From positions 1 through 14,131 of the forward strand of contig JAEWSN010000141.1 in assembly GCA_023459915.1 (NCBI GenBank): a DNA stretch of 14,131 bases. Direction: 5' to 3'. This stretch comes from Bacillota bacterium (lineage in GTDB: Bacteria > Bacillota > Clostridia > DSM-8532). The notes beneath the pieces are model-generated. The model was not told the origin of the DNA. It saw only the letters and a program-made list of their open reading frames with translations, and did no database searches. Of the stretch, positions 1 to 7,907 are shown in pieces. Every line of letters begins with the position of its first letter. Within the stretch, counting starts at the first letter, position 1. The position numbers were made by a program, and so were the translations under genes.

Positions 1-458
1 CGCATGTCCCGTTGCGCATGATGGCCGCTCGCATCGCGAAACTGGGTGCCCACCGTGTTGAAGATCTCCTGGACATTGACAGCGGTGGACTTGATGTCCC
101 TAAATCCCAGCTTGAAGCCAAGCAAAATCAGGAACAGGCAGGAGATCAGCAGCATGGGCCATGCCGGGGTCAGCAGCAGCAGCAGCAGGACGGGTACGGT
201 GAACAGAAGCTTGCCTGTTTTGTCTTCCACGGTCATGCGCAAATCGAAGCCTTTTTGCAGGAGCTCCAGAATCCAGCGCCACAACTCCCCTTTTTGCTGC
301 GGCTTCTTGACCGGCGGCCGGCCGGCCGCCTTTGTCTTTTCAAAATCAATGATGGCATCAAGCACATCGCCCTGATGACGTTCGAGGAATACCCGCGCGT
401 CCTCATAGCTGCTGTTCGTCCGTTTGCGAAACTCGTCAATCTGTTCAATGGTGATCAT
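1..458 (-). CDS. UBA-like DUF4342-type membrane-associated protein, partial (3' end outside window)
   Basis: The frame opens at ATG 458-456 behind a GGAGGG ribosome site and is still open at position 1, giving at least 152 residues. Residues 1-41 (MITIEQIDEF, then RKRTNSSYEDARVFLERH, then DVLDAIIDFEK) have the form of a UBA-like helical domain as in bacterial DUF4342 proteins and the N-terminus of elongation factor Ts. A basic, proline-rich linker (about 45-56) follows. A hydrophobic segment at about 84-116, including a run of leucines coded by CTG repeats, is probably one hairpin or two membrane helices. The last visible part (120-152) is polar. Family members are small proteins of unknown role; a protein- or envelope-associated function is only inference. 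The gene is divergent from the xylosidase gene and shares its 212-bp upstream region. The domain assignment is from memory of the family pattern. Confidence 0.8.
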   Translation of the reverse strand, partial: MITIEQIDEFRKRTNSSYEDARVFLERHQGDVLDAIIDFEKTKAAGRPPVKKPQQKGELWRWILELLQKGFDLRMTVEDKTGKLLFTVPVLLLLLLTPAWPMLLISCLFLILLGFKLGFRDIKSTAVNVQEIFNTVGTQFRDASGHHAQRDM

Positions 459-487
459 GTCCGGGTCCCTCCATCCACTGTCCATTC

Positions 488-496
488 ATCATATCA
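488..496 (-). promoter_or_regulatory. Candidate extended -10 element for the DUF4342-type gene
   Basis: On the minus strand TGATATGAT (TGN plus TATGAT) lies about 30 bp upstream of the ATG at 458, a suitable distance for a promoter. No good -35 hexamer stands 17 bp upstream, so this would rely on the extended -10. Weak on its own. Confidence 0.35.
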
Positions 497-591
497 CGAT
501 CCGTTGACCTCATGAGCACATCATAGCGGGCAACCATGAGATCAGCATTGTCGATGGATGAGAATTTCATGAGAATCCGGGCACAACCATG

Positions 592-600
592 TGCTATGAT
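592..600 (+). promoter_or_regulatory. Candidate extended -10 element for the GH120 gene
   Basis: TGCTATGAT (TGN plus TATGAT) lies about 70 bp upstream of the start codon at 671. No consensus -35 is visible; the hexamer at the right distance (572-577) is poor. A short inverted repeat, GCACA/TGTGC, at 581-594 overlaps its 5' side. No clear catabolite-repression (cre) site was found in 459-670. Confidence 0.35.
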
Positions 601-670
601 GCTAATGCGGCTGTGTCATCATGCTTGGGTGAACACGCACGGACCATCACGCACAACCGGAGGAAAAACG

Positions 671-2614
671 ATGGAATACCATATCAGAAAGAATGGGAAC
701 GACAACGGCCCGGGGACAGCCGAAGCCCCGTTCCTGACGATTTCGAAAGCCGCGCGCATTGCGCTGCCCGGCGACGTGATCACCGTCCATGAAGGCATTT
801 ATCGAGAATGGGTCAATCCGGCCAATGGCGGCACCGGGCACAGCCGCATCGTCTATCAGGCGGCCGAGGGGGAAGCTGTCGTCATCTCCGGTGCGGAAGT
901 GGTCACGGATTGGTCGCTCGAAGAAGGCACCGTCTGGAAGGCTACGGTTCCCAACAGCCTGTTCGGCGATTTTCACCCTTATGTGGAAAAGGTGGCGGGC
1001 GACTGGTTTTTTGAACGCGAGAAGACCTTCCACACGGGCGAAGTGTATCTGAACGGAAAATCCATGTACGAAGCCCAATCCCTGGACGGGGTGAAAAACC
1101 CGGTTGAAACCGAAAACTCCTTCGACAAGCCGGGGTCCCGATACACCTGGTACAGCGAGGTGGGCGAAGCGGCAACAACGATCTGGGCCAATTTCCACGG
1201 CGCGGACCCGCGTGGCGGCAATGTGGAAATCAATGTGCGCCCCCATGTGTTCTTCCCGTCGCAAACCGGCAAGGGATATATCACGGTTCGGGGCTTCATT
1301 CTCCGGCAGGCGGCCACCACGTGGGCGCCCCCGACCGCGTTCCAGTCCGGACTCATCGGCCCCCACTGGAGCCGCGGCTGGATCATCGAGGACAATGAGA
1401 TCAGCGATTCCAAATGTGTCGGTATCAGCCTTGGCAAGGAAATCAGCACCGGGGAGAACGAATGGACGCGAACCGGCTTCAAGGGCGGCACCCAGCGGGA
1501 ACGCGAGGTAATCTTCCGCGCCCTGCACAGCGCCGGCTGGACAAAGGAAAACGTCGGCGGCCACATCGTCCGCAACAACATCATCCGGGACTGCGAACAG
1601 GCCGGTATCGTGGGGCACCTCGGCCCGGCGTTCTCCACCATTTCGCACAACCACATCTACCGTGTCCACTACAAGCGCCAATTCCATGGCGCGGAAGTGG
1701 GCGGCATCAAGTTCCATGCCGCACTCGACACGGTCATCGAGGGCAACACCATCCATGACAGCTACCGCGGTGTGTGGCTGGACTGGCAGGCACAGGGCAC
1801 GCGCGTCTCGCGCAACGTATTCTATGACAATTGCAGCGAGGACATGATGGTGGAGGTGTGCCACGGCCCCTACACCATCGACCACAACCTGTTCCTGTCC
1901 AAATGGGCGTTCAAGGACATGTCCTCGGGCGCCGCGTTCGTGCACAACCTCATCCTGGGGAAATTCGCCTCCAAGCAGGATTTGAACAGGTATACCCCCT
2001 ACCACTTCCCGCATCACACCGATGTGTATGGCGTCTCCAACATCCTCGGTGGCGACGACCGGCTGTACAACAACATCTTCCTGCGCGATTTGGCGGATGA
2101 TGACCAGCCCGTGACCGCCAGTTTCTGGGACGGCGCCCCGGTCATGGACGGCATGCCTGGTAACGTCACCTTCACGCTGACTCCGGTGGGTTCCTCCCAG
2201 TACGACGCGTGTCCGGCCCCGAGCGATCCGCCGCCGGAAGGCCCGCAGGCGTTTCTCCCCCACCGGCTGCCGGTGCACATCGCACACAACCTGTATCTGA
2301 ACGGGGCGGCGCCCTATGTGAAGGAAGAAGGCGCCACCGTCTGCGCGGACAGCGGCATCGAGGTGGACATCGTGGACCGGGCCGCGGGCAAGGTGGTTGT
2401 CCGGGTGAACAACCCGGCGCAGCTGAACACCGGCCTGTGCGAAGTGGTCACCACCGACACGCTGGGCATGGCATATCATGCGGAGATGAAGTACGAGCAG
2501 CCGGACGGAAGCCCCCTCCGGTTCGACCGCGATTACTTCGGAAACGAGCGCAAAGCCGTCATCCCAGGACCGTTTGAGGTATTGGAAAAAGGCGAGATTG
2601 TCATCGCCTACTGA
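671..2614 (+). CDS. GH120-type beta-xylosidase, right-handed parallel beta-helix enzyme
   Basis: Predicted 647-residue intracellular glycosidase. The open frame extends upstream to 536, but ATG 671 is chosen because GGAGGA stands 6 bp before it (659-664) and the protein then begins MEYHIRKNGNDNGPGTAEAP, the usual opening of beta-helix enzymes. There is no signal peptide. The body has repeated beta-helix rungs of the form NNIIRDC, NHIYRVH, GNTIHDSY and RNVFYDN. GH120 XylC of Thermoanaerobacterium is of similar size and, from memory, uses Asp382 as nucleophile and Glu405 as acid/base. Here the matching motifs are WLDWQAQGTR (Asp371) and MVEVCHGPY (Glu395), 24 rather than 23 residues apart. WAPPT near residue 218 and GLIGPHWSRGW also fit the family. 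Expected reaction: release of xylose from short xylo-oligosaccharides. The gene converges on the sugar importer operon, with 20 bp between stops. Another pentosidase specificity is possible. Confidence 0.83.
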   Translation: MEYHIRKNGNDNGPGTAEAPFLTISKAARIALPGDVITVHEGIYREWVNPANGGTGHSRIVYQAAEGEAVVISGAEVVTDWSLEEGTVWKATVPNSLFGDFHPYVEKVAGDWFFEREKTFHTGEVYLNGKSMYEAQSLDGVKNPVETENSFDKPGSRYTWYSEVGEAATTIWANFHGADPRGGNVEINVRPHVFFPSQTGKGYITVRGFILRQAATTWAPPTAFQSGLIGPHWSRGWIIEDNEISDSKCVGISLGKEISTGENEWTRTGFKGGTQREREVIFRALHSAGWTKENVGGHIVRNNIIRDCEQAGIVGHLGPAFSTISHNHIYRVHYKRQFHGAEVGGIKFHAALDTVIEGNTIHDSYRGVWLDWQAQGTRVSRNVFYDNCSEDMMVEVCHGPYTIDHNLFLSKWAFKDMSSGAAFVHNLILGKFASKQDLNRYTPYHFPHHTDVYGVSNILGGDDRLYNNIFLRDLADDDQPVTASFWDGAPVMDGMPGNVTFTLTPVGSSQYDACPAPSDPPPEGPQAFLPHRLPVHIAHNLYLNGAAPYVKEEGATVCADSGIEVDIVDRAAGKVVVRVNNPAQLNTGLCEVVTTDTLGMAYHAEMKYEQPDGSPLRFDRDYFGNERKAVIPGPFEVLEKGEIVIAY

Positions 2615-2629
2615 AACAGATCTCCACAG

Positions 2630-2663
2630 TGGGGTCAGACCCCTGCAGTGGGGTCTGACCCCA
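2630..2663. repeat. Inverted pair of GGGGTCAGACCCC palindromes
   Basis: Two near-palindromic 13-mers, GGGGTCAGACCCC (2631-2643) and GGGGTCTGACCCC (2650-2662), face each other, giving 14-bp perfect arms (2630-2643 and 2650-2663) around a 6-bp spacer. They lie where the xylosidase and permease genes converge and could act as a bidirectional transcript end, although no T-run follows on either side. The permease stop codon (2635-2637) lies inside the left arm. The same 13-mer recurs at 10579-10652. It resembles REP-type intergenic palindromes in form. Confidence 0.9.
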
Positions 2664-3756
2664 TCGCCTTGCGCTTGAACAGCAGCCATGCCGGCAGCGC
2701 AATGGTGGTTTTCTTCTCGCGCACCGACAGGATGACGCTCTGCAGCAGAATGAAGAAGCACAGCATCAGGCCGGTGGTGATGCTTTGCCACCACGGGTCC
2801 CGCAGCCCGGACGCGCGCACGATGTTGTTGATGGTCATCAGGGACAGCACACCGAACAAGGTCCCGACAACATTGCCCACACCGCCGGTCAGCAACGTGC
2901 CCCCGATGATGGCGGACGCAATGGCCTGCATCTCCGCCGCCGTGGCGTTGGCCGCGTCCCCCGCCCCGGTGTGGAGCAGGTACACAAAGCCGCCGATGCC
3001 GGCCAGCAGGCCGGAGAGCAGGTAGGCGAAAAATTTGGTGCGCTTCACGTTGATGCCGAGCATCATGGCGCTTTGCATGTTGCCGCCTACCGCGTACAGG
3101 TTGCGGCCGAACCGTGTCCATCCCAGCATGAGGAAGATGGCCAGCACCACCAGCATGGCCACGGCAACCCCCAGTTCGATGCTGGCGGGGATGAAGTTGC
3201 CTGCCTTTCCATAGTAACCGATTCCCGGAATCACAATCCGGAACGCCTTCAGCGCCAGAAAAGACTCCAGGCCGGCCGTCTGCGGATCATTGCTGATGAT
3301 GGTGATCATGCCGCGCGCGAAGAACATGCCCGCCAGGCTGACGATGAACGGCTGAATCTCCAGATAGGACACCAGCAGACCCTGAATCAGTCCAAACGCG
3401 AGACCAATGCCCAGTGCCATGATCAGGGAGCCCAAAACACTGCCGTTGCCGCTGTTGAGGTGGACCACACAGGACATGGTCACGAGCGCGGTGACGCCGC
3501 CCACTGAAATGTCGATGCCACCGGTGATCATCACCACCGTCAGCCCGCAGGAGATGACGATGAGGAACGCGTTGTTGTTGAAGATGTCCAGAAACTGCTG
3601 CGGATTGAGGAAGCCGCCGCCCCAGACCAGCATGGCCAGCGCGTACATGCCGAAGAACGTGCCGATGGTGATGGCCAGCAGCAGGTTTATATTGGAAATC
3701 GGTTCCCGGACGCTTTTACCGGTTACACCGGGCAAATGATCCTTTTCTCTTGTCAT
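2635..3756 (-). CDS. yjfF: Sugar ABC transporter permease, YjfF type (CUT2 family)
   Basis: 373-residue integral membrane subunit of a monosaccharide importer, with about nine or ten hydrophobic segments. Family marks are the GIDISVGG motif near residue 84, LAGMFFARGM, and the coupling-region motif AIASAIIGGTLLTGGVGNVVGTLFGV, which matches E. coli YjfF, a permease of the galactofuranose system, better than RbsC. ATG 3756 follows GGGAGAAG at a slightly long distance. It is the last gene of the import operon, 65 bp after the first permease. The last eight residues (GSDPTAGV) and the stop codon are read from an intergenic palindrome pair, so the native C-terminus appears to have been replaced or extended. 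This tail lies after the last membrane helix and is probably harmless. Substrate: a pentose or hexose, possibly in furanose form; not provable from sequence. Confidence 0.9.
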   Translation of the reverse strand: MTREKDHLPGVTGKSVREPISNINLLLAITIGTFFGMYALAMLVWGGGFLNPQQFLDIFNNNAFLIVISCGLTVVMITGGIDISVGGVTALVTMSCVVHLNSGNGSVLGSLIMALGIGLAFGLIQGLLVSYLEIQPFIVSLAGMFFARGMITIISNDPQTAGLESFLALKAFRIVIPGIGYYGKAGNFIPASIELGVAVAMLVVLAIFLMLGWTRFGRNLYAVGGNMQSAMMLGINVKRTKFFAYLLSGLLAGIGGFVYLLHTGAGDAANATAAEMQAIASAIIGGTLLTGGVGNVVGTLFGVLSLMTINNIVRASGLRDPWWQSITTGLMLCFFILLQSVILSVREKKTTIALPAWLLFKRKAMGSDPTAGV

Positions 3757-3821
3757 CTTGTTGCTTCTCCCATACTGTCGTGATTCTTCCCGCCTTGAAA
3801 TTCAAGCCGCCAAATGGCGCT

Positions 3822-4910
3822 TCATGATTGATTTTCCATGGCACCCGCAGGCTTGTGGGCCAGTTTGTTGAGGAACGGCTTGAGCCTGGTGTCGCGCAGC
3901 TTGGCGAGGTGCGCCTTGATCACGGGGGATCCGAGCACCACGATGAGAATGATCACAATGGCCTTGTACGCCTTGACCTGTGTGGAAGGCACCTTGATGG
4001 CGTACAGCGTGGTGGTCAGCGCCTGGATGACGTAGGCACCGATGACGGAGCCCTTGAGGCTGAATTTTCCGCCACCCAGCGCATTGCCGCCGATGGCGAC
4101 GGCCAGAATCGCGTCCATTTCAATATCCAGCAGAATCTTCTCGTGGTTGATGAGGCCGATTTTGCACACGCCGATGGATCCCGCCAGCGCGGCGCACACC
4201 CCGATGATCATGAAGGTGACAAGCTTGATCCCCACCGCGTTGATGCCGTTGAGATGCGCGGATTTCTCATTGATGCCCACCGCCTGCGTGTACAGTCCCA
4301 GGTTGGTGAACCGCAGCACCAGCGAAACCAGCACCCCGAAAGCCATGACAATCAGGATGGGCGATGGAATGGGAATCCCCGGAATCAGCTTGCCGATATA
4401 GTTGAGCAGCGGACTGTCCACGGTCGGCGTTGCGCCGCCGTTGATCCAATACGCGATGGATCGGCCGGCCGAAAACAGAATCAGGGTGGCAATCATGGGC
4501 TGAATCTTGAACACGGACACCAGCGTGCCGTTGAACAGGCCGCAAAGCATCGCCGCAACGCAGGCCGCCAGGAACGCGCCGAGGATGACGGACAGGGTGA
4601 TTTCATTGCCCCGGAGCACACGCACAAACACGCTGCCCGCAATGGCCGCCACCGCGCCCACGCTGATGTCCTGTCCCCTGGAGGAGGCCGTCACCAGTGT
4701 CATGCCGATGGCAAGAATGGCAAGTTCGGACGCGCCATCCAGAATGCTGATGAGATTGCCCTGCAGCACCGCGTTGCCATCGTTGTTGATGGCCAGCGTG
4801 ATGGAAAAAAAGTCGAGGTCACGGAACAGATTGAACACCACCAGCAGCAGCAGCGCGGACAGCGGTACCAGCAGCTGGGATTTCGAGAGCCTTTCCCACC
4901 ATTTAGCCAT
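3822..4910 (-). CDS. ytfT: Sugar ABC transporter permease, YtfT type (CUT2 family)
   Basis: 362-residue membrane subunit expected to pair with the next permease. Its ATG (4910-4908) lies within the end of the ATPase gene; the shared ATGGCTAA is an 8-bp overlap, so the two are probably translationally coupled. Visible family signatures are ILAIGMTLVTASSRGQDISVGAVAAIAG (about 65-90, in two parts around the QDISVG motif), the central KIQPMIATLILFSAGRS, and MDAILAVAIGGNALGGGKFSL near the C-terminal third. Families of this type usually have GGIDLSVG; here it reads SRGQDISVG, a form I believe is common in Firmicutes homologues. The protein is closest in layout to E. coli YtfT. Expected place: the cytoplasmic membrane, as a heterodimer channel with two ATPase domains on the inside. 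Confidence 0.9.
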   Translation of the reverse strand: MAKWWERLSKSQLLVPLSALLLLVVFNLFRDLDFFSITLAINNDGNAVLQGNLISILDGASELAILAIGMTLVTASSRGQDISVGAVAAIAGSVFVRVLRGNEITLSVILGAFLAACVAAMLCGLFNGTLVSVFKIQPMIATLILFSAGRSIAYWINGGATPTVDSPLLNYIGKLIPGIPIPSPILIVMAFGVLVSLVLRFTNLGLYTQAVGINEKSAHLNGINAVGIKLVTFMIIGVCAALAGSIGVCKIGLINHEKILLDIEMDAILAVAIGGNALGGGKFSLKGSVIGAYVIQALTTTLYAIKVPSTQVKAYKAIVIILIVVLGSPVIKAHLAKLRDTRLKPFLNKLAHKPAGAMENQS

Positions 4911-6423
4911 CCTGAACCGCCTCCCCCGCGATGGTGTGCATAATCTTCGCCTGTGTCATTTCTTCTCCCCGCAACTCTCCCACGATGTTGCGATCCCGCA
5001 TCACGATGAGCCGGGAGCAGGTACGCAGCATCTCCTCGATCTCGGAGGAGATGAACGTCACGCTCACACCGTCCTCGGCAAGCTTCAACACCAGCTTCTG
5101 AATCTCCACCTTCGTCCCCACATCAATGCCGCGGGTCGGCTCGTCCAGAATCAGGTATTTGGGATTGGTGAGCAGCCAGCGGGCCAGAATGGCCTTTTGC
5201 TGGTTGCCGCCGGAAAGCGATTTGATGGGCGTCTCCGACGACGCGGTTTTGATGCCCAGCAGCTTGATGTATTTGTCGGCAAAGGCCTCCGCCTCCGCTT
5301 TGGAAAACGGCCGGAAGAACCCCTTCATGACCTGCAGCGCCAGGATGATGTTTTCCCGGACCGACAACTCCTCCACGAGGCCATCCTGCTTTCTGTCCTC
5401 CGGCAAATATCCCAATCCGTGGCGCATGGCGTCGCGGGGCTTGGCAATCCGCACGGTGTGTCCGTTGACCTTCACCCGGCCGCCGGTCACCCGATCCGCG
5501 CCGAAGATGGCGCGCACACTTTCACTGCGGCCCGAGCCGAGCAGCCCGGTGAACCCGTTCACTTCCCCCTTGTGGATGCTGAAATCAAAGGCCTTCGTGC
5601 CGGCCGCGCTGGACAAGCCATGCGCTTCAAACACAGGAATGGCACCCGATTTGTCGGGAAACACCTTCTGGTTTTCCAGCCCGGAGATTTCATCGAGTTC
5701 CTTGCCCATCATTTTCGAGATGAGCTGCACCCGCGGCAGATCCCTGACTTCGTACGCGCCAACCAGCTCGCCGTTGCGCAGCACCGTGATCCGGTCGCAC
5801 ACGGCATACACCTGCTCCAGGAAATGCGTGATGAAAATGATGCCGACCCCCTGATCCTTCAGGTCGCGCATCAGGGCGAACAGCTTCTCCACCTCATTTT
5901 CATCAAGCGAAGAGGTCGGCTCGTCCAGAATCAGCACCTTGCATTCCATGTCCACGGCACGCGCGATGGCAACCATCTGCTGCACGGCCAGCGAACAGGT
6001 GGCCAGGGGCTGGGTGGCCCGTGCCGGAATGTTCAGCTTTTCGAGGATGTCCGTCGTCCGTTTTCTGAGCGAACGCCACTGGATGACACGATCCCCGCCC
6101 CGCCCGATGAACATGTTTTCCGCAACGGAAAGATTCGGGCACAGGGTGATTTCCTGATACACCGTGCTGATGCCCAGCTGTTGGGCATCCTGCGGCGATT
6201 TGATCGCGACTTCCTTCTGATGGCCCGCAAGGTGGATTTCACCGGTATCCTTGGCATACACACCGGTCAGCACCTTGACAAGGGTCGATTTGCCGGCGCC
6301 GTTCTCTCCCATCAGGGCGTGGATTTCTCCTTTTTTCAGGGAAAAATCCACCTGATGCAACGCGCGCACACCGGGAAATGATTTGGAGATGTTTCGCATG
6401 GACAATACAATGTCGTTTTCCAC
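4903..6423 (-). CDS. ytfR: Sugar ABC transporter ATP-binding protein, two-domain (YtfR/MglA type)
   Basis: 506 residues from GTG 6423, the usual length for CUT2 ATPases with two fused nucleotide-binding domains. The frame runs further upstream to 6624, but that part crosses a terminator-like structure and is not conserved-looking; AAGGAT precedes the GTG by 10 bp. Domain 1: Walker A GENGAGKST (39-47), degenerate signature CSLAVQQM, Walker B VLILDEPTSSLD. Domain 2: degenerate Walker A region GLLGSGRSES, canonical signature LSGGNQQK, Walker B YLILDEPTRGID. One weak and one canonical site is normal for this family. It powers sugar uptake through the two downstream permeases, the first of which it overlaps by 8 bp. 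ATG 6399 (MRNIS) is an alternative start but has no ribosome site. Confidence 0.93.
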   Translation of the reverse strand: MENDIVLSMRNISKSFPGVRALHQVDFSLKKGEIHALMGENGAGKSTLVKVLTGVYAKDTGEIHLAGHQKEVAIKSPQDAQQLGISTVYQEITLCPNLSVAENMFIGRGGDRVIQWRSLRKRTTDILEKLNIPARATQPLATCSLAVQQMVAIARAVDMECKVLILDEPTSSLDENEVEKLFALMRDLKDQGVGIIFITHFLEQVYAVCDRITVLRNGELVGAYEVRDLPRVQLISKMMGKELDEISGLENQKVFPDKSGAIPVFEAHGLSSAAGTKAFDFSIHKGEVNGFTGLLGSGRSESVRAIFGADRVTGGRVKVNGHTVRIAKPRDAMRHGLGYLPEDRKQDGLVEELSVRENIILALQVMKGFFRPFSKAEAEAFADKYIKLLGIKTASSETPIKSLSGGNQQKAILARWLLTNPKYLILDEPTRGIDVGTKVEIQKLVLKLAEDGVSVTFISSEIEEMLRTCSRLIVMRDRNIVGELRGEEMTQAKIMHTIAGEAVQDG

Positions 6424-6451
6424 AGGCAACCATCCTTCACAGCATTGCTTC

Positions 6452-6501
6452 AAAAAAACGCGGTGCGGGCACGTGGCACCATGCCGCATACCCGGCACCG
6501 C
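6452..6501 (-). terminator. Intrinsic terminator or attenuator upstream of the ATPase gene
   Basis: On the minus strand a GC-rich arm (rc of 6491-6501, GCGGTGCCGGG) pairs with CCCGCACCGC (rc of 6460-6469) with one bulged C. The 21-nt loop holds a small inner hairpin (GGCA/TGCC). A run of seven T (6452-6458) follows after one base. This is the form of a Rho-independent terminator. As it lies between the binding-protein gene and the ATPase gene, partial termination would lower expression of the membrane parts relative to the binding protein. Confidence 0.65.
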
Positions 6502-6629
6502 AGAGCCTGCACAATCCACCCATGTCCTGAATGCGCGGATCATGCCAAGAGAGAGAGAATAGGAAAATAAGAATGAAAAGGAAAATGATAAGGAAAATCT
6601 TAGGGGTGGCAAAAGGGAGGACAATCAAT

Positions 6630-6673
6630 GATGCCGGCACACGCAGCATGCTTGCGTCCCGTGTGCCGGCATC
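6630..6673 (-). promoter_or_regulatory. Intercistronic hairpin after the transport binding-protein gene
   Basis: Perfect 14-bp arms, GATGCCGGCACACG (6630-6643) and its complement (6660-6673), with a 16-nt loop. It begins 8 bp after the stop codon of the binding-protein gene and is not followed by a T-run, so it is more likely an mRNA 3'-end stabiliser than a terminator. Such hairpins downstream of binding-protein genes (for example malE) are known to protect the upstream message. Confidence 0.7.
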
Positions 6674-6681
6674 GGGGAATG

Positions 6682-7692
6682 TTATTCGCCCAGTCCGTAG
6701 GTGTCGATGTCCGCCTGGGTGATGGTCTTGGCGTCAAAGCCCTTTTCTTCGGAGATGACCTTCTTCGTCGGCAGCGTCTTGCCGGCTTCCAGATCCTTGA
6801 TCATCCCTTCGATGACCGCGGCCTGGAAGGGGCTGCACTGGCCGTCATAGTTCCAATTGCCGGCGAGCAGCTCACGGAGCGCCCACTTGTTGCAGTCAAA
6901 GCCCATGATGACAACGTCCTTGCCAACGCCATGGGTGATGCCGGCTGCGTCAAGCGCCGCGACAGCGCCCTTGGCCATGCCGTCGTTCTCCGCGTAGATG
7001 ACATTGAATTTTTCCTTGGAGTTGATGACGGATTCCACGATTTTCTTGGCTTCGGCTTCGTCCCAGGTGGCGGTCTGCTGCACCACCTTGGTCATGGTGC
7101 CGGCGGCAAATTCCTTGTCCAGCGCGCCGGTACGGCCAATCTGCGCGTCAGAGCCCATTGCGCCCTGGATATGGATGACATTGTATTCCGGCAGCTTCTG
7201 CGCCTTGAGCCAATCCACCGCGGTGATGCCTTCCTGTGCCATGTCGGAAACCACAGCGGCTTCATACAGGCCTTCGTCCGTCTTGATCATGCGGTCGAAC
7301 AGGAACACCTTGATGCCGGCTTCCTTGGCCTTGTTCAGCACGGAATCCCAGCCGTCTGTCGCGGCGGCGGAGATGAGCAGGTAGTCCACGCCATCGGTGA
7401 TGAACTGGGAAGCGGCGTTGAGCTGCTCGTCATTCTTCAGGCTGTAGAAGGTGGATACCTTGTAGCCGTTGGCTTCCGTGAAGACTTTCTCGAAGTCCGC
7501 CACATTGGCCGCGCGGTAACCGGATTCGGAGGGAGGATTGTTGACGATGCCCACCTTGAGCACCTTTGCCGCAGGCTGCGCGGCCGCCTGTGATTCGGAC
7601 GCCGCCGGTGACGCCGGCGCGGGTGTGGAGGAGCAGGCAACCAGACTCAAAACCATGAGCAAGCTGACCAGAACCAATAATGCCTTTTTCAT
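6682..7692 (-). CDS. Sugar-binding lipoprotein of the CUT2 importer (transport subunit)
   Basis: 336 residues from ATG 7692, preceded by AAAGGAG at a normal distance; a TTG at 7710 in the same frame lacks a ribosome site. Residues 1-20 form a lipoprotein signal with lipobox LVAC (Cys20), followed by an alanine/proline/serine-rich tether to about residue 45. The rest is a periplasmic-binding-protein type 1 fold: VGIVNNPPSESGYRAAN near the N-terminus, DGVDYLLISAAATDGWD, VFLFDRMI, YAENDGMAKGA and IMGFDCNKWA. It belongs to the same broad family as E. coli YtfQ but is more divergent than the neighbouring paralogue. It is the first gene after a good promoter (7746-7774) and is followed by a hairpin and a terminator-like structure, then the ATPase and permease genes, so it is probably the abundant ligand-delivery component. 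The ligand is unknown. Confidence 0.92.
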   Translation of the reverse strand: MKKALLVLVSLLMVLSLVACSSTPAPASPAASESQAAAQPAAKVLKVGIVNNPPSESGYRAANVADFEKVFTEANGYKVSTFYSLKNDEQLNAASQFITDGVDYLLISAAATDGWDSVLNKAKEAGIKVFLFDRMIKTDEGLYEAAVVSDMAQEGITAVDWLKAQKLPEYNVIHIQGAMGSDAQIGRTGALDKEFAAGTMTKVVQQTATWDEAEAKKIVESVINSKEKFNVIYAENDGMAKGAVAALDAAGITHGVGKDVVIMGFDCNKWALRELLAGNWNYDGQCSPFQAAVIEGMIKDLEAGKTLPTKKVISEEKGFDAKTITQADIDTYGLGE

Positions 7693-7710
7693 GTTGGGAT
7701 CTCCTTTCAA

Positions 7711-7907
7711 ACACTTCGGGTCGGGGATTCGCTCTGTCTGAACCGGTTATATCAGACCGAAAAACCCGCAACAAGCGCTTTTGGGAGGATCCATAAGCAA
7801 TCCAACCATCCCATGAAAAAAGCGAACCGCATGCGCTGGCCCTTCACGCGCTGCACAAGATCCATCGTATGATTTTGGACACGGATCGTAAGAAAACCAC
7901 CACTGCT
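7711..7907 (-). promoter_or_regulatory. Intergenic control region between the two binding-protein genes
   Basis: This 197-bp gap separates the sensing block (regulator, kinase, first binding protein) from the import block. It holds the promoter listed separately. Just upstream of and overlapping the -35 is the palindrome AAGCGCTT (7773-7780), the core of LacI/CcpA-type operators, but its flanks fit a cre site poorly. Further upstream a weak bulged hairpin (about 7835-7860) followed at a distance by six T (rc of 7816-7821) could end the first transcript. A binding site for the AraC-type regulator is expected here but I cannot point to it. Confidence 0.45.
7746..7774 (-). promoter_or_regulatory. 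Sigma-70-type promoter of the import operon
   Basis: On the minus strand TTGTTG (rc of 7769-7774) and TATAAC (rc of 7746-7751) are separated by exactly 17 bp. The predicted transcript start is about 50 bp before the ATG at 7692. This gives the importer its own transcription unit apart from the two-component genes. Confidence 0.65.

Noticed and set aside
166..190. CAG/CTG trinucleotide run
   Set aside because: It encodes the leucine-rich membrane segment of the DUF4342-type protein on the minus strand; ordinary codon bias.
647..3121. 824-codon open frame on the minus strand across the xylosidase gene
   Set aside because: Its product is rich in Arg, His, Val and Asp with no domain logic, and it overlaps a well-supported plus-strand enzyme; a shadow of high-GC codon use.
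4507..6381. 624-codon plus-strand frame opposite the permease and ATPase genes
   Set aside because: The opposite strand encodes clear ABC motifs; the plus-strand product is low-complexity His/Arg/Gln-rich. The same applies to the 3828-4943 frame.
6543..6600. Purine-rich low-complexity stretch (GAGAGAGA, AAAATAAGAATGAAAAGG)
   Set aside because: Simple composition in an untranslated gap; no repeat unit or motif that I can support.
7769..7783. Catabolite repression (cre) site at the import promoter
   Set aside because: Core AAGCGCTT fits, but about four consensus positions outside it do not; kept only as a note in the control-region entry.
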